This document shows, one piece after another, positions 45,601 to 46,296 of a stretch of 46,296 nt of DNA. The notes under the pieces were generated by a model. That model was not told the origin of the DNA and searched no databases. It was given only the letters and a program-made list of their open reading frames with translations. The DNA is from Aporhodopirellula aestuarii (GTDB lineage Bacteria > Planctomycetota > Planctomycetia > Pirellulales > Pirellulaceae), in the NCBI RefSeq assembly GCF_023701485.1, contig NZ_JAMQBK010000054.1, positions 1-46,296 on the forward strand, read 5' to 3'. Every line of letters starts with the position of its first letter. Positions within the stretch are counted from its first letter, which is position 1. The translations under genes and the position numbers were made by a program.

Positions 45601-46296
45601 CAAGCTATCGTTGCCCGCCATGTCCTTCACCGCTGCCGATTGCAACTGCATCTGCACATCGCTGCCAGTGGCGGTGATCGTGAAGGCGTAACGACCGGGG
45701 CTGAGTAGCACCGGATCGCTGGCCGTGCCACCGGTGATCGTCAGCCCAGACTTCGCCAGCGTCGTGACCGTCTCGCCAAACTCCGCGATGATCTCGAACG
45801 TTGTTAAATTCGTCGGCGACGGTTGATTCGTGGTCAATGTCGCCGCCGGTGCCGTGCGGTCAATCGTCCGTACCAGCGAAACGGCCGCGGAGTTCCCGTT
45901 GCCCGCCGCATCGGTCACCGCGTTAGCCGGTAACAGGACCGTCACGTTGCCGTCAGCCGTCGGCGTAATCGTCGCGTTGTACTTGCCCGTTGAGGCATTC
46001 ACGGTCACCAAGTCCGAGGCCACGCCGTTGAGCACCGTCAAATCGGCCAGCGTGAATCCAGTGACGGCTTCGGCAAAATCAATCGCCACGACGAAACTCG
46101 CCACATTGGACAGTGTCGCCACGGTCGAGGACAGCGTCGGTGTCATGCCAACGGTATCGACGTTCAAAGCCAATTGTGTGGCTTCCAAACTCGCGTTACC
46201 AGCATCGTCGGTGACCGCTGCCGCAGGCACGTTGAAAGTGACCTGACCGTTCGTGGCCGTTGCCGTCATCCGGAAACGTCCGTTACCGAGAATCTC
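42679..46296 (-). CDS. Giant secreted protein with tandem Ig-like domains and dockerin repeats (5' end outside the window)
   Basis: The frame is open to the right edge, so at least 1205 residues are visible and the N-terminus is missing. It consists of tandem bacterial Ig-like domains of about 90-100 aa, each with the pattern (I/V)xFxExV...LxxxDLxVxxG...YTxTxTPxxDGxVxVxxPAxxVTDAAGN. Nine or so are visible and every four form a larger unit. A C-terminal region follows with dockerin type I loops (DVSGDGDVSAVDALRIINALN and YDVNGDSILSALDALVVINEL), then an acidic tail. A surface adhesin or matrix protein is inferred. It is the neighbour of the IS remnant beyond its stop codon. Confidence 0.85.
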   Translation of the reverse strand, partial: EILGNGRFRMTATATNGQVTFNVPAAAVTDDAGNASLEATQLALNVDTVGMTPTLSSTVATLSNVASFVVAIDFAEAVTGFTLADLTVLNGVASDLVTVNASTGKYNATITPTADGNVTVLLPANAVTDAAGNGNSAAVSLVRTIDRTAPAATLTTNQPSPTNLTTFEIIAEFGETVTTLAKSGLTITGGTASDPVLLSPGRYAFTITATGSDVQMQLQSAAVKDMAGNDSLASNTLNIAVDTTALVPVLSSTSAPTLNTNTIPVSVNFGKALTQFGLNEVTVLGGTASNLTTIDAASGRYAFTVTGSSDGQVSVLIAGGVVQDAAGNRNAASGTLVRTIDRVAPRPTITANTSALSNKNVFDVSVNFGETVSGFTLSDVVAVGATLTNLQPLGDGLYRMTATAGEGNVSLNIPASAATDDANNASLAATPLTLTVDSVGVTPTLSSTVAGLSNSASFVVAIDFAEAVTGFALADLTVLNGTASNLITNDAATGKYTVTIAPIVDGSVTVLLPANAVTDAAGNGNLAATPLVRSIDRTVPTVVLTTDQPSTTNKTSFDVIAEFGEPITGLAKSDLTITGAVASDPILVSPGRYRFTITAVPGDFSLSIAAGEVTDLAGNANTASNTLSLIVDTTAIVPVVVTTAPSVVTSDSFDISIRFGTTVTSFDAADIIVAGGIVEELKEVVAETGEYTATITPIVDGAVTLSIPSGAAVDLAGNVSATSNVITRRFDRSAPSAMLSFLTLVPGQKSREVEIVFSEPVVDFNPSDLVVSGGNVDSLVRNLNDTVYRVSVTPASDGELSVELPAGRVQDAAGLGNTAAVPITTLVDISQPVPTITGAPSTTPGQFNITIEFSEAITGLTANDLQIGNAILSGLTGNANRYTATLTAINEGDITVSLPEERVIDAAGNRNVDSNVLTLVHRVVDSIVLESNGETIDMTTYDETVLATVTTIDIRGNGINSLVVDANKITRLTPNQTLIVISDRGDEITFDSGWKFDSVQIVNGLLQRVFRNGTAKVRVVGPTDWTNPILSPDVSGDGDVSAVDALRIINALNQKLVSNDAGVLVDATTVDPGLYAFYDVNGDSILSALDALVVINELNRLDSEAAREPAGELTPSVSDNLATAKWSAGDLAANKGDLAERIPTVEFISTKLAHTVEVDGDSITTEPKPLSADASTVPQDQDSSDTLESIDHVLGTIQAWQDIDR
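43806..46146. repeat. 1170-bp higher-order repeat inside the Ig-domain gene
   Basis: Equivalent DNA recurs at a spacing of exactly 1170 bp: GTGCGGT at 44684 and 45854, and ATCGCCACGACGAA at about 44912 and 46082. At protein level VTPTLSSTV-ASFVVAIDFAEAVTGF recurs with a period of 390 residues, so four Ig domains are duplicated as a block. The copies are about 44976-46146 and 43806-44975. The second copy diverges towards the C-terminus. Confidence 0.75.

Overview
The window reads as a chromosomal segment of a planctomycete, most likely of the Pirellulaceae (Rhodopirellula-like). The basis is the combination of secreted proteins with dockerin repeats and an LEPR-xLL-like N-terminal motif, a lipid A pathway using LpxI, a SpoVG homologue carrying an inserted zinc ribbon, a split Tad/Flp pilus locus, long flagellar genes with low-complexity linkers, and dispersed palindromic repeats. 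This is inference from gene content; no rRNA or tRNA gene is visible.

Layout. 1-452: two different palindromic repeats and no gene. 0.45-4.1 kb: a lysine-rich histone-H1-like protein with six HTH-like repeats, divergent from a RecQ helicase. 4.2-9.6 kb: a sugar isomerase/epimerase-like protein, a secreted lipase-like dockerin protein, a TraB/GumN-family protein and a KAS III-like synthase. 10.0-13.4 kb: a ribbon-helix-helix-like protein, a secreted unknown, ndk, a membrane protein and a hotdog thioesterase. 13.6-16.4 kb: membrane-anchored MsrA behind a perfect palindrome, an NtrC-type response regulator with a variant GAFTGA loop, and a small CxxC protein.

17.0-22.8 kb is half of a Tad locus: Flp pilin, a strong hairpin, a 36-residue membrane peptide, prepilin peptidase, CpaB, secretin and a CpaE/TadZ-like protein. 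The motor ATPase and TadB/TadC platform proteins are absent. 22.8-31.1 kb is a run of minus-strand genes with overlaps or short gaps over much of its length (lpxD, lpxI, ispE, spoVG-like, a small membrane protein, an RsmF-like methyltransferase, an unknown membrane-anchored protein). It joins envelope lipid and isoprenoid synthesis to a nucleic-acid-binding regulator. ispE has no ATG, GTG, TTG or CTG upstream of its first conserved motif.

31.3-38.2 kb is a flagellar operon, fliG-fliH-fliI-fliJ-ylxF/motE-like-fliK, in the same order as in Bacillus. Its FliG-like protein lacks the charged residues that generate torque in E. coli FliG. 38.2-42.6 kb looks accessory: a second copy of the palindromic repeat, two unknown genes, a GH43-like protein and a decayed ISL3-family transposase. 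From 42.7 kb to the edge runs the 3' part of a giant secreted protein with tandem Ig-like domains in a 1170-bp higher-order repeat, ending in dockerin repeats.
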